A stretch of DNA of 64,000 bases from NCBI GenBank assembly GCA_020726505.1, contig JAHLEZ010000006.1:2232001-2296000 (forward strand). The letters are read 5' to 3'. The notes beneath the pieces are model-generated. The model had not been told where the DNA came from, ran no database searches, and saw only the letters and a list, made by a program, of their open reading frames with translations. Both the position numbers and the translations under genes were made by a program. Below, in pieces: positions 1 through 12,883 of the stretch; the first letter of the stretch is position 1; each line of letters begins with the position of its first letter. Source of the stretch: Leptodontidium sp. MPI-SDFR-AT-0119. Lineage: Eukaryota > Ascomycota > Leotiomycetes > Helotiales > Leptodontidiaceae.

Positions 1-2424
1 ACATGAGACATGACAAGGCTCTTGCCTCCTTCTTGGCATTACTGTATCATGGTAAAAGCATTCAACAGAGCCCCAGCGATCTAGACATCCTCGACGAGAA
101 AAGAAAAGTTCGGCTTGGAATCGCTGCACATTGGTTTGCCTATCTCTTACCTCTGGTGGGATGGATCATGGATGGGATTCTGTCTTCCCTGGCATCTGTC
201 TGTGCTGTGCCTCATCGCACGGTCCTCCCCTCAACCCCTCCCACCTTCGATAGTGGACGAGACACACTGACTGCACTGACTGTGGGGTGTGGCCCAAGCT
301 GCCTGACAGACTCCCAGGGTTTCGGGTCATTTCCACTCATTTAGGGGTCCCAGTGGTCCATATCTGTCTGTCACAACCTAGTCCGATATCAAGCCTTCGT
401 TATATCTGTTTGGCTGACGGCGGGTGGAGGTTACCAAGGAAGTGTTTTCAGTCCATGCGCTGCACTGTACTGAATAAGAACCTATCAAACGGTAAGGAAG
501 TTGCCGAGTTCGTTAAAAGTCAAGAAGTGCAAACAGCCTAAGCAATCAGAGCTGAGCCTCTGTCTAGCCTTAATATTGATTTTCTGTTGACGATATTCAA
601 AAAGTAGAGATCAGTAACCACAAAATACATTTCATTGATTGAATAACATACGACTATCCACCGGTATTTACTGTGAGTAGTCGGATATATCGCCAAACAG
701 TGAGGTGGTCTTATTTTAGCATGTCACAGTGGTCTTATTTTGACTTCGAGTGACATGCCAACCTGCCAGCCCTGGGGGAAAGCCAAAAAGCCTCATCTGT
801 ACCCGGGGACCTGTAGTTAATTAGCCGAGCATGGTACCGAGCGGATGGTTGAGGGTCTTGAGGCTGGCTTGAGAATTTGCTTCTTCAGCGTGTAAAAATA
901 CAAATACCCTTTCCAATATGCCACTTGAATTGCGTAATAATAATAAGAATAAGAGTAATCGTACGATTCATAGCACTTTCAAAGAGCACTAGACAAATTG
1001 TTGTAGAAGGATAGCGAGGCCAACCAAATTCTTCTCTAGTGAAGCGATAACTCTTTAGGTAGGTAGCTCTCGCTCTATGATTAAGAGCCAGTTCAAAGTC
1101 GCTAAATCATTTCAGAACATTAACTTCAAGGAAAAGCCGAGCTCGGGTTTAAGTAAGCCTTGGTTTTGATCTTTGAAATGAATTATATAAGTAGGAAAGC
1201 AGCTCGCTTTATTAGAAACGAATTTGGCTAGCCTCGTAGGAACCTGAGCAACGAGTTGATATCACAGGCCTTAAGGCGCTATCAAAATCCCTTTTAGCTT
1301 CTATGATTTTCGCTACAGCGCCCGCGCCCACTTCGACCCTCCTTTCTTTCCTTTCCTCCTTAGTTCCGAACACCACATCCCAACACTTTCTCCGTTACCT
1401 ACAACAGCTGTACAGTAAACACACATCCGAACTCCGACTTTTGATGAACCTCCTTCACAACCCCACCCACTCCAATTCCAATCCCAATTGCAGATAACAT
1501 CAACAACCAAACCAACACGACTACAATATTATCAACGATCGTCAGGTTCTAGACCCAAGCCCGCTTCGTGCCACAGTGCCACGCCGTCACATCAGGATCA
1601 CTCTGCTCGCTCGCTGGGACACAATTCCAGGAATCCGGACAACAACACTCGAGCACAACTCCTGACGGGTTCGTTCTCAACCCTTCTCACAGGGTTGCAT
1701 CACCGCACGCGCACGCGCACCTGCATCCCATCCCCATTCCTTCAAGCCCCCCGATGCAATAATGCCTGCTCTGCATCCTTAGCATTTCCAGGCTCTCGGT
1801 ACGTTTCATCTCTAGCTTATGCCGTACAGCACGCCCGCGCTCGCTCAGACATGCACGGCGTCGTTTGTTGCCCTCCTTTGCGCTACTCGTCTGGACATTC
1901 TTTTCTTTTGTTTACCTGCCAAGAAGCGGTGAAAATCGTCACGACAGATTCGCAGAAGATGCGATTGCCAATCCTCAGATCCACCTCGCGGATGCAAGTT
2001 CATCCCTACGAGACGCGGGTATCCTTCAAGCATGGAAGAAAGCAAGTCGTGTTTTTGCGTTTGCCAGATGTAGCGGTCACATGATTCAATTTCTCTTTCA
2101 TCGGAGCCAAGACAAGCAAGCGGCTTGCTCATCCTTTCAATATCAACACCAACAAAAGCATGTTTCGTATTGAACAACTACACTTGCCCTACAGTAATTG
2201 ATTCGCTGTCTCTTTTTAGTTTTCTTTCCCTTTGACTCGTGCTCGGGTGTTCAAATTTCGACATCCCATCCACACTCGTTACCACACTTCCTCTCCAGCT
2301 GAGAAAGCCTCCTCTTTCGATTCCCAAACCCCCCAACTCGAAAATCAGCACATCTCGGAAATAGCCGACCTTTGTTGAAGCCATCTAAGAAAAGAGTCAT
2401 GTCCTGGAGAGAAGATAGGCGGGT
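1..2424. other. Intergenic region and probable EED leader
   Basis: No gene could be supported here. The first 1.3 kb is mixed-composition sequence, with an imperfectly repeated GTGGTCTTATTTT at about 706-740 and a 9-bp inverted repeat (719-727 and 750-758). From about 1,300 onward the sequence becomes C/T-rich, with several overlapping frames rich in Ser/Pro/Thr/His. That is typical of a long fungal promoter or 5' leader, so I read it as regulatory or untranslated sequence of EED rather than coding. Confidence 0.5.
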
Positions 2425-4861
2425 ATGGGAGCTTCCTCACCTGAGGGAAGCTCATCAAATGCCGGTGAGCCGTTCTCCGAGGATGTCCCCATCCTCTCTC
2501 TCCCTCCCTTCATCTTGTGTAACTATTCATCTTGTGGGACCGTTCCTAATGGGTGGTTCTATTTTAGGTCTTGGATTGCGCCCTGCCGAAGAGCCCTGAC
2601 CTGAAGCCCAGTGAGCGGACCTGATGCACATCGCCTGCTGACTACAGTACGGTACTGACGGGTTTCTGCAGCGTCGGCGGCAGACTTCTGGTCTGTCAAA
2701 TTCTACCCATACACTAGACCCGGGGTAGACCCTGTCTTCGCCGTTATTGGCGGCAAGCGGGTGAGTTCCAGATCCAGTTCCCCCTCTTCTCCTTGCTTCT
2801 TCTCTGCTGCCGAGCCCCGCGGTGCAGTGAAATCCATAACATCTATCTGACTCAAGGAAAGATTCTGATATGCCGTCCACCGTCGGGGAAAGATAACTCG
2901 AAGATTGACATTGTACGCGAGATCTTAGACGAGGATGTGAGTTAGTTCGACTTGACCTGAGTCTATTCGTGTTGATAACAGGCCATTGTATCTGACTATA
3001 GATAGAATGATATAGACAACTTTGCATGTGCATGGACTAAAGACGCCGAGACGGACACACCGTTGCTCTGTGTGGGTGGGGGCAGTGATCAACTCAAAAT
3101 CTTCAACGCAGTCACAGGGAAGCTATTGAGGGTAAGCAATCAAACAAACCAACACGGCAAGAGCAGACTATAACTAATGAGGATAGACTCTTTCAGGTCA
3201 CGGAGGAGTAAGTGATCTAACCTCCACAGCCTCAGACTTGACAGTGTGGACTGTTTATATATGATACTAAAGTGTGTAGGAAATCAATGATATCGCAGTA
3301 TCACCAATCAACCCTGATATCATTGCCTCAGCATCAGAAGACTGCACTGTACGGATATGGAGTTTAGATCCACGCCATGCGAATCAACCATGTGCAGCAA
3401 TTCTCGAAGGAGATAGCCATGAAGAAACCATTCTATGTCTTGTAAGCCATCAACTATCCTCATCTAACGAACCAACACATCTTATAACCCATTAGGCTTT
3501 CCATGCTACTGGCCGGTATCTCCTCTCAGGAGGAATAGACCACAGAATCAACTTGGTATGTTCACTCCTCCCAACCCACTCACTCGCTCAAAAGTCCTTC
3601 CACTAATCAAAACAGTGGACGCTCCCGGAGTTCCCAGACGCCAACACCGGCAAGAACATCCCCACTCGGATCTACTACCCTCATTTCTCAACATCTGAAA
3701 TCCACGGTGATATTGTAGACTGGTACGTTCCCACTCCCACCATTCCACCCCAACCAGCCTTCTACCACATCCAGCCTCACACCAAGCCTACCATACTATA
3801 CCAAACAAAATTAGACTACTTACTTCTTCTACTTTAACAGCGTATCGTGGTGGGGCGACTTAATATTCTCTAAGGCTTTAAAAGAGCATAGTATCGTCCT
3901 CTGGTCCATCACCAACTTCAACAGCAAACTCCCCCCACCCCCTCGTGCCAGCGCGCCAACAACACACAGCACATCCCACCGACCCTCACGATCAGCTTTC
4001 GTCCCCTCTCCCCCCTCCGCAGCAGACAACGCCATCACGCTCTTCACGCGCCACCTCGAACTCTCCATCCCAGAGAGTCATATAATGTTCACACGCTTCG
4101 GCCTCTTTCCAGGACACAAGAAATCCGAACTCGGCCGTAACCCCGTCATAGCATTCTGCAACACCAACAGCAAAGTCTTCTTCTTCGACCTAGCCCGGCT
4201 GGAGAACTACTGGGACATAGCTGACGACTTACCTGGTCCGGATGGGCGGCGTGTGGGTAGTCGTGGTGGTGGCTCGTCATCCTCCACATGCAGTCATGTC
4301 AATTCCGTTTCTCTTTCTGAACATGGACATGGAAGTAAGAAAGAAGACTCCGATAGGGATAGAGATCTCAAGAGCAAGTCCATCCCAACAGACCAAACCC
4401 CGCGCGCCCACCCATTCCTGCTCCCCTTCCAGCGCCGCAACCGCGGCGGCGGCACAGGCGCAGGTGCACTCGCCCGTCTTGCGCGCGAGACCTCATTATC
4501 CGAGTCAACAGGGTCGGAGTATACGAACCAGGACGAGGCATCACAAGCCCAATCCTCATCTCACAATTCAACTCACAACTCAACCGCAAATTCACATTCA
4601 AATTCAAATTCAAACCTAAACGCAAATTTGAGCGCAGCCGCCAACGGCAAAGGCAAGATCGACTGGGCGCGCAGCAGGGAAGGCTGGAGTGCTAAATACG
4701 AGATAAGCGATCCGCTGCGGGAACTGGAACCGCACCATACGGAGATGGTGAAGGGGATTAAGTTCGTGGGGAGGCAGGTGGCGTGGAGTAATGATGGGAT
4801 GTGGTGTGTGGTTGTAGGTAGTGGGGGGAGTATTGGTGTGCTTGGGAGGTGGGATCGGTGA
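2425..4861 (+). CDS. eed: EED/ESC-type WD40 subunit of Polycomb PRC2
   Basis: Nine exons: 2425-2464, 2672-2760, 2862-2936, 3006-3131, 3187-3207, 3280-3441, 3496-3555, 3616-3722 and 3841-4861, giving 566 aa. All phases agree. The family places it in the nucleus as the WD40 propeller that binds H3K27me3 and holds the KMT6/EZH methyltransferase in PRC2. WD repeats are visible (for example SASEDCTVRIW and SGGIDHRINLW). The stretch YYPHFSTSEIHGDIVDCVSW followed by GDLIFSK matches the diagnostic EED block (human HFPDFSTRDIH...VDCVRWLGDLILSK). The last repeat ends near the C terminus (WSNDGMWCVVVGSGG). A low-complexity insert of roughly 135 residues (about 361-498, Ser/Asn/His-rich) sits before the final repeat. 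The start at 2425 was chosen because an in-frame stop lies just upstream and the exon-1 phase fits exon 2; the first exon is the least certain part. Confidence 0.9.
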
Positions 4862-5432
4862 TTCTTGTTGGTGATGTTGGTTGTTGTTGTTGTTGATTTT
4901 GATATTGATGTTGATGCGTAGTGGTGTGCGAGGAAATAGAGAAGTCAGTCAAAGAGGGGGATTCTGTGTGTGGATTTTTGGAAGTCACTGGTATATATGT
5001 GAGGAGAGTATAATATCAAAAGAGAGAGAGAGAGTTGATTTTGGTACTTTTTTCTTCTTCATTTGTAGCATACCTCTCTGTATCCAGTCGAGAGTTCAAA
5101 AATCCAAAACAAAAAAAAAAGACAAAAACTAGGCTAAGCCAGCCATGAAATATTTCGGAGATCGCCACTAAGCCAAGTCTGCGTTGTATGTATATAATCG
5201 AGTTTCAATACGTCAAGATTCAAGATAGTCAACGTATGGATGGATGGTAGAACAAAGGTACAATGAATTCCCAACACCCAACTGCAAAAAACAAAAACAC
5301 ACACAGAGAGACACAGAGACAGAGAGTCAGACAGAGAAGAAAGAGCAGACCCAACCCGCTATAATACAAATCGACTAATCTCCCATCCCTTTCCATCCCT
5401 CCCCACATCCTCATTAATTTCTAATTATAATC
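4862..5432. other. Convergent 3' region between EED and EPS1-like gene
   Basis: This stretch holds the 3' ends of two convergent genes. It carries simple-sequence tracts: TTG/GTT repeats at about 4866-4915, a GA tract at about 5021-5035 and a mixed CA/GA tract at about 5296-5345. No ORF here is convincing. Confidence 0.5.
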
Positions 5433-7736
5433 TCAATCCACCTTCCCGTTCGCCGGCCCGCCCAACAACCCATCTTTCTCATCCAGTCTGAAGAAGCCGC
5501 CTCTATTCCTCCGCATGCGTCCCTTACTCCACATCGCTAAGCCGATCAGGATGCCGGCGAGGAATCCAACCGAGAGATACGGATGGCCTGAGATAGCACC
5601 TCTGATATCGAAGAAGAACTTCTCGAAATTCGAGATGGTAGATTTGGGCTTGATTTTTGGGGGTGAGGCGACGACTTTAGGTATCGTTTCTAGGATTGAG
5701 GTGCGTGATGCCATGATGGAGTTTCCGGTGATAGTCGTGTCCCAATATCTCCGTTGCTGTGATGTGGGTTAGTGGGGTTTCCAAAAATCTAGTATGTGAA
5801 TACTCACATCCTCATCGTTGATGATGACTTTCTCGCCATCTTTGGCAACTTCAATACCATACGTTGTTCGGATCCACCTTTCCCAGAACACACCATCCAC
5901 CCAGGCGAATCCGACTTCCTTCTGTTCGGATTTGTCCATGTTGATGCGGATGCTCTTAGCAGCTCGCAGTGCCCGTTGATCATTACGGTCTTCGGCTTCT
6001 TCGAGTCTCAATTGCTTGGCATCACGCAACTCTTGACGCTCACGTTGGAAAGCCAAAGTTTGCTTGTCCATCCACTCAAGAGCAGCACTCTTCATTTCCT
6101 TCTTGCCAATCAAGAACTCGTCGGGGCGTTCACGCGTAAGTATACCCAATACCACCAGCTTGCCATCCATGATCTCCCGAGAATTAGAGGCTGTGAGTTC
6201 CGGAACAATTGGTAGCCAAACAGACTGCATCCAATTAAGGACCTGTCTGAAATCCCGCATATCTTTGGGAGCGAGGGCTGTATAATAAGTGGGCCGTCCA
6301 TCTCTGGAGACAAGAAGTCTCGGCCAAGTTGTGATCTTGTATCGCTCGGCCAATTTAGCACTGTTAGTCTTCACTAATTTGGCGTGTCCAATCAAGCTCA
6401 AAGTCAGCCTCTCAAGAGCAGCGAAATCCTCGGTAGTTGTAGCGTGGTCGTAGAAGTAGAGGAAGATGACCTCTTCCTTCTCCTCCAATTCCGCAAACTC
6501 CAAAGCATCAATGTCCTTCACTCCGTCACCAACATCGATAGCCTTGTTGGCGTACGATACGAAATCACCAAGACCACGAAGACCGTCATATTCCACACGC
6601 TCTCCACCACGGAAGAACAGAATCGTAGGGTATCCTCGAAGTCGAACTTCCTTGCACAATCTTGACTCGGCATCACAGTTGACCTCTCCAATGTTTAACT
6701 TTCCCTTCATCTCTTTGGCAAGTTGGATCCAGTTCGGGGCCATAGCCTGGCAATGGTGGCACCAAGGGGCGTAGAACTTGATGAACCATGGTTCCTGAGT
6801 CATTGTGACTTGATTTTGGAAGCTTTCGGCCGTGAAGGAAATGGATTTCCCAAGAGTGTTTGGAATAGCAGTGGACTTGGGCGGAAGTGTTGGCTTCTTT
6901 GGGGATTTGGCAGCGTTCGTCTTTGATGTGGTGCTGGGAGCCTTCGTTTCTTCTTCCTGAACATCCTCGCTCTCGGATGAAGCTGTGGCCTTCACGGGGC
7001 TCGTAGCAACAGGTGCAGCAGCAACGGGCGCATTTGCTTTGACGTCCGCAGGCTGTGGGCCTTGATATTCCTTTGAGCTCTTGTCTCCTGTTGCTGGTAG
7101 CTCTGGACCTCCAACTGGCCTGGACCCCGGTCGAACCAATTCCAGTGAGGATTCCACAAACTGACTTAAAGTCTTCATATCCTTGGCGCCCTCGAGTCGC
7201 TTGACTTCCACTCCATCCTGGTAAAGTACAAATGTTGGAAAAGACCCAACCTTGTGTTCTGAGCAGGCGGTTCCAAAAGCAACACAGTCGAGATTTCCAA
7301 AATGGTAGTTGTAATAGGCAGTGAATGTGTTCAGAGAAGACGACGAGCTATCTGTAGAGGGTCCAGCCGGAACAGGTTTCGAAGTGTAGTAAAATTCGTA
7401 TAAGGTTTGCCATGTCGGCGCAACGTGGAGGCAGTGAGGACAGTACGGTCTAGATAACAGTTACTCGCCGAGTCTGACAGCAATTGAATAGAACACAACT
7501 GTGGTAGCTTACGAGTGATGCTTCACAAACCACAAGCCTTCTTTGACTGTCGCATTGAATGTCTCCCCATCTAGGATTGGGATGGGAGGGACCTCAACCC
7601 CGTTGAATATCGTCGGTGGCACACCATCTGCAGCATCGTCATCTGCTGCCACTTCTTTCTTTTCCAACTTCTGTTCCGAGGACTGCGCTATTACTGAAGA
7701 TGCGAAAAGAGTGTATAGAATTGGAAGGACACGCAT
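5433..7736 (-). CDS. ER membrane protein disulfide isomerase-like protein (EPS1-like)
   Basis: Three exons on the minus strand (7736-7513, 7449-5808, 5756-5433) encode 729 aa. A signal peptide (MRVLPILYTLFASSVIA) opens the protein and decides the start; an upstream in-frame ATG at 7787 would bury it. The first thioredoxin domain has SPYCPHC (Cys78/Cys81), a join made exactly across intron 1. The second has APWCHHC (Cys305/Cys308) inside the thioredoxin motif WFIKFYAPWCHHC. A Pro/Ala/Lys-rich linker of about 70 residues separates them. A single membrane segment (about 682-699, PYLSVGFLAGILIGLAMW) is followed by a short basic tail. A signal peptide, two CxxC thioredoxin domains and a C-terminal anchor are the plan of yeast Eps1, an ER-resident oxidoreductase in quality control. 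The role is inferred from family. Gene order is divergent with TDP1 (458 bp between starts). Confidence 0.85.
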
Positions 7737-8194
7737 GTTGACGGAATTGCCTCCTTCTCCTGAGATGAGGGAGGTGAAGCACCTCAACCGCCGGCGATCG
7801 AGTTGAGGGCGACGACAATTGCAGGATAAATAACAGGCGAAGCTGGCGCAATGGTGTACAAGTCCAGGGGATCTATTGTCGTCGCGGTCGAGAGTCGCTG
7901 GCCGTTGATAAAACGAGTGGATTTGGCTTACGGTTCCTTTATCGTCACTCCTACAGATTTCTAAAGATGGAACGCGGCCACTAAGGGGTTAGCGCCACCC
8001 GAACGGCCTTCGCTTCGCTGAAGAGGCAACAGCAACAGTCTCCTTGTTGAGGTAACGTGATCCGATAGTTGCCTACATCGATCATTTTTGGAATGCTCGT
8101 CAACACGCAACTTCGGAGGACTTTGTTATTTTCGAGCGCTCGGTAATACGTCACATCAAAGACTTCTTCAGATACGCTGAAACCGTGCAAGAGT
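7737..8194. promoter_or_regulatory. Shared divergent promoter of EPS1-like gene and TDP1
   Basis: This 458-bp gap lies between two divergent start codons, so it must hold both promoters. I see no TATA box or named operator. The EPS1-side leader is rich in C/T on its own coding strand. Confidence 0.45.
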
Positions 8195-10205
8195 ATGGAA
8201 GACATCTCAGAAGAACGATCTCGTAAGAGGCGGCGCCTCAGCAACGACGACGAGCCTCAGAACAACCATAGGATGCTACCACACAGCTTGACAAGCTCGA
8301 TATCGCCCCCTCCTCTTCGCCGAAATCAAAATTCAGAGATTCAAGGTCCCCAGGTCACGAAATCTCCTTTCCAGCTCACCTGGATCCGCGACCTTCCCGA
8401 ATCATCGAACAAAGATGCCGTCTCGTTGAGGGATATTCTTGGTGATCCTATGATATCCGAATGCTGGGAATTCAACTACCTGCACAATCTGGACTTCCTT
8501 ATGGACGCCTTTGACTCGGACGTTCGTGATCTTGTTAAAGTCCACGTGGTTCATGGGTTTTGGAAGAACGAAGATCCTGGCCGGCTCAATCTGAAGGTAT
8601 ACCTAGTTTCCTTCTTATTTATGGTATAAAACTGTGTAAAAACGCATTTTCGAATCTATAGGTGTGTTATTTGCTGGCAAAAATGGATGGTTAATCTTTT
8701 GTGACAGGCTCAAGCTGAGAAATACCCGAATATTACACTCCACACAGCTTATATGCCAGAGATGTTCGGCACTCATCACACCAAGGTAAATGATCTGATT
8801 GCCTCCCAAACGAAGGCTCCGATAACTGAACCTTCTAGATGCTTGTTCTCCTTCGACATGATGATGCCGCGCAAATAATTATCCAGTGAGTACCCTCCGA
8901 ATCCATTCTTCCCTGGGAGGTTGTTTCGAAGGGCTCAGAGCTCTTTATCTCCGCGAGAAATACCTCGAAATGATCTCAGTCCTTTGCGAAGGCAATCGAA
9001 ATGGCACTGCTAACTCTGAGATATTAATTTAGCACAGCAAATATGATTCCTTTCGACTGGACCAACATGACACAGGCAGCCTGGACGTCACCGCTCCTTC
9101 CTCTACTGAACTCTGCGAGTCTATCCGAAGATACAGAACCAAGTCCCATAGGCAGTGGAACCAGATTCAAGGTTGATTTCCTGAATTACTTGAAAGCATA
9201 TGACAACAATCCTAAGCGAGTGATCTGCAAGCCACTTGTTGATAAGCTTGAGAAGTATGACTTCTCAGCCATTCGAGGAGCTCTTGTTGGAAGTGTCCCA
9301 GGACGACATCACATCGAAAATGATTCGGAGACAGCATGGGGCTGGCCCGGGCTGAAGAGCGTACTGGGTGCCATCCCAGTGCAGAGCAAGGATGGTGAGA
9401 TCGTCATCCAGATATCATCGATTGCTACCTTGTCAGAGAAATGGATCGACAGGACATTGTTCAAGGCCATGAACACGTCCAAGAATGTCGCAAACTCGAA
9501 ATCTTCATTCAAGATCATCTTTCCCACCGCTGATGAGATCCGGAGATCATTGAATGGCTACGACTCTGGCAGTGCGATCCATACGAAGATCCAGTCAACT
9601 GCTCAAGCAAAGCAAGTTCAATATCTGAAACCCATGCTTTGTCACTGGGCTGGTGATAGCAATGAGCGTGCTTCTGGATCAGCACAAATATCTGATGCGG
9701 GCAGGAAGAAAGCCGCTCCTCATATCAAGACTTTCATCCGATTCGCTGATGCCAAGAAGTCTTCTATCGATGTAAGTGGGTTCCTACTAATGTTATTCCC
9801 TTCCTATCTACTTCCATTGACCATTTTGCCTTCCTCGCACTTGCTTCCTGCCTCTAGGAGAGCAGAATAACTGATCTTTAACAGTGGATGCTAGTAACTT
9901 CCGCCAATCTATCAAAGCAGGCCTGGGGAGAAGCAATGAATGCCGGCGGTGATGTTCGGATCTGCAGCTATGAGTTAGGCGTCATGGTCTGGCCCGAGTT
10001 ATTCGGAGAGAAAGCAACTATGGTCCCGACATTCAAGACCGATATACCAGCACCTGATTCGGGAAAGGCAGAGGAATTGATCGTAGGAGCAAGAATGCCA
10101 TATGACCTACCTCTGGTTCCATACGGGAAGGATGATCTGCCATGGTGTGCTACTTCTTCATACGAAGAACTAGATTGGAAGGGAGACTCTTACAGGGTCA
10201 AGTAA
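8195..10205 (+). CDS. tdp1: Tyrosyl-DNA phosphodiesterase 1
   Basis: Five exons (8195-8596, 8708-8785, 8839-8885, 9033-9771, 9885-10205) encode 528 aa. The enzyme hydrolyses the 3'-phosphotyrosyl bond left by trapped topoisomerase I and is nuclear. An N-terminal basic stretch (RSRKRRR) could be an import signal. Both HxK catalytic halves of the phospholipase-D fold are visible. His158/Lys160 (HHTKMLVL) is split precisely by intron 2, and His406/Lys408 (PHIKTFIRF) is followed by MLVTSANLSKQAWG, the Tdp1 block. The length is usual for fungal Tdp1. The gene converges on the acyl-CoA-binding protein gene, with 238 bp between the stops. Identity is firm. Confidence 0.93.
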
Positions 10206-10443
10206 TCAGGTGCAACCATATCCCCGGGGTGGAGTCTCACAACATCATATGCCGGTAGTAGTAACATGTCACACAGCATAGCCTTTGCATTGCAGAAGAA
10301 GAACACGAAATTCATGAATCCGTCCCTTCATTACCATGCCGCAACTGAACAATCCACCCCTCCCCGCATCCAGGCAAGTATCAAACCTCCACCCGTACCC
10401 GCCCATATCCATCCATCATGAATTCTCGTGCGGCATCATCTGT

Positions 10444-10956
10444 CTACGAGCCAACAGCCTCAGGGCTCTTATTGGCATCATAACCATACTTCTCCTTCAG
10501 CGACTCCACAAGGGCGACGTACTTCTCCTTCGCCTCATCGCTAGTAAGACCCTCGTCGACGATCTTCTGCCACGCGCGCTTCTTCGCCTTGCCCTATTCG
10601 ACACACCGCAACTATTAGCATACATCCCAACAGCCACCCTCCCTTGCCAAATTCAAATTACAAAACAGAAATAACTCTTAGCTCCTAACTTCTGTAAAGG
10701 ATGGGAACATACCTTGAGGTCGAAAGTACCTGGCTGCTCAGCCTTCGTGATGTCCTCTCCGGACGCAACCTTGAACAGTCCTATATCGCAATCCCATCAG
10801 CAAATGTCCCTGTTTTGAATCCATCCTTCCACCCGGCACTTTATCCCGCAGATAAGTCTCTGGATGGAACTAACCGTAGAGCTGTAGGAGATCGTCGTTC
10901 GAGGGCTTGGAAGTCAACTTCTTCGAGTCGACGACGGCGGTGTCGAATGCAGACAT
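10444..10956 (-). CDS. acb1: Acyl-CoA-binding protein
   Basis: Three small exons (10956-10875, 10780-10713, 10593-10444) encode 99 aa, the usual size for a free cytosolic ACBP. The protein binds medium- and long-chain acyl-CoA esters in a four-helix bundle and supplies them to lipid metabolism. Visible landmarks are DLLQLYGLFK, formed across intron 1, PGTFDLKGKAKKRAW across intron 2 (the ACBP signature region), then YVALVESLKEKYGYD near the C terminus. All introns have GT-AG ends and compatible phases. No predicted ORF of ordinary length covers the gene because it is split into short exons; it was recovered by splicing. It is divergent from the PTEN-type gene. Confidence 0.9.
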
Positions 10957-12883
10957 GATTGCGAAGGTAGGGTAGAGTAGAGCTGTGTTTTTGTTGAGAG
11001 GTGGTTGGTCTCTGCGGGGTAGGAAAGGGAATACTGTCAGCTTTTTCTAGTCTTGTTTGATCTGCGGTAATGGTTTCGAGGAGATGGGGGGTGGGGAGGC
11101 GGCGTGAGGGCTTACTTGGATATTTGGTGGAGAGTTGTTGTAAGTAGGTAGGTTTGGTGGTTCGGTGGGCGATTCGAGATGGGAGTGTTGTCTTCTTGTT
11201 GGCACGAGGTGGGATGGCGGGGTTTAGGGCGGGGCAAGAAATAAGGCTAATTCCCACTCGAGGCACAGTCCCTACCAGTGAATGATAGAACATGAATATC
11301 ACCTCATCGTCGTTGAATATTCGTTACTACGAATGGCAGAAAGTATTCATTATTCTAAACTATCGTTCAATTTAACTTTATCTCTTCATCCTTCCTTAGC
11401 AGATGTTTCTCACGCTGTGCATATCTTTGAGCTCGTCCTTTGGACCTCGGTATCTGCAAATATCTTCTGATATCAGTCGTGAAGACTCTGAAATATCGAT
11501 ATTGAGAGCAGCTACTGCTCTATGACTCGCACAATAACTCAAGTAATTGTTGTGAATCCAGCGTTATTCCATCTCTACCAGTTCGGGCTCTAGTTTTGAG
11601 GTCAATCCATTTCCATAGTGTCATAGTATTGAACCTATATTTCACTTACCAACGTTTACAGGATCAAATTTATTGATTCCCAGACGATGACACTCCTCAC
11701 ATATGTCACATCAGGCATAGGAGAGCTCTAGGTCAATCTAGTAGCTCGACCTTTCCACCTCACGTAGGCATTTGTGATTTGTCATGTGATCGCATATTTA
11801 CATTGTCTCCATTGTCGCCCAGCTATCAGTTGGCGTGGAGCCTTGGACCTATCGAGTCCGTTCTGTATGTTGTTTTAAGGTACTCCAAAACTTTGGAGAC
11901 TGATGGGCTAGAAAAGTAGTACTTCAACGCCTCATCATTCTCAAAGTTACAAGACCTTTGAAGGACTTGAGAACGGCCTGAACAGGTAGTATGTAAACTG
12001 TACTCTTTGTCACGTTACTAGTATCTTCATGATATACTTGAATGTGCTGCTTCAATATTTACGGTTTCTTCACTGGTACCGTCAATACAATATCCTAAAG
12101 CAGATATTTTTCAACTCCACTGGCTCGTCAGGTATGGGCTTGTTCAATCGAGGGTTTTCATAAAAAACGTACAAAATACACAGTCGTTGTACCTCCTGTG
12201 ACTTTCAGCTTCGTGAAAATACGGTCATGGTTTGAGGACCATATATATCAATCGGCGTGGGTTATTCCCCGCTAGTTTCGTCTTTCATGTTTCAATGCTC
12301 ACCAGCAAAGACGGTGACACGAAAAATGGCTTTTACAAAAGGCTTTGCATGCTTCACATATGGCTCCACCGATGGGAGAACTAGGTCTCCAAGGCTGGTG
12401 GTTTTCATGATACTTTGTCTCCACTGAATGAAAATAGAGAAATTCTGGGAGTGAAAAATGTAATCAGCCTGTGGTTCGGATGTAAAAATGGTACTCTGAT
12501 AAGTATCGAAACTATCTCAAGTATTCATTACTCACATGTTGCTTGCTTTGAAAAAACCTTCTTTAGCATATCCTCTAACCCAGAAGCCGAACTCCAAAGG
12601 AAACAAACAAGTTCATCCCATTTCAACTTCGAAGCTGTCAGTCAGGGGCTCGGTTACCTGCAAGTGTTGTCTCTTGCAACCTGAAGTGGCTGTGCCGCCC
12701 CCACTCAGCGCCTCATTCCAAAACCGGGATCAGCTGGGCAGGGCAGTGTTCAATGACGTCTCTGTGGCTCACGATCATCAACCCATCCATCCATCAACTA
12801 CAAATCCCAAAAAGATGTACCTCACAACAACCATTCCCCCTCACCATTCAACAAGCCAATAACCCCCTGAACCCTTACAAACA
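10957..12883. promoter_or_regulatory. Divergent intergenic region, ACBP to PTEN-like
   Basis: About 1.9 kb lies between two divergent start codons. No coding frame is convincing. A TGACGTC half of a CRE-like site lies at about 12754-12760, some 125 bp before the PTEN-like start. The centre (about 11,300-12,300) is AT-richer and looks like unconstrained spacer. Confidence 0.4.

Noticed and set aside
1488..2084. 198-codon frame upstream of EED
   Set aside because: Ser/Thr/Arg/His-rich translation of a C/T-rich leader, with an equally long frame on the opposite strand. No domain is visible.
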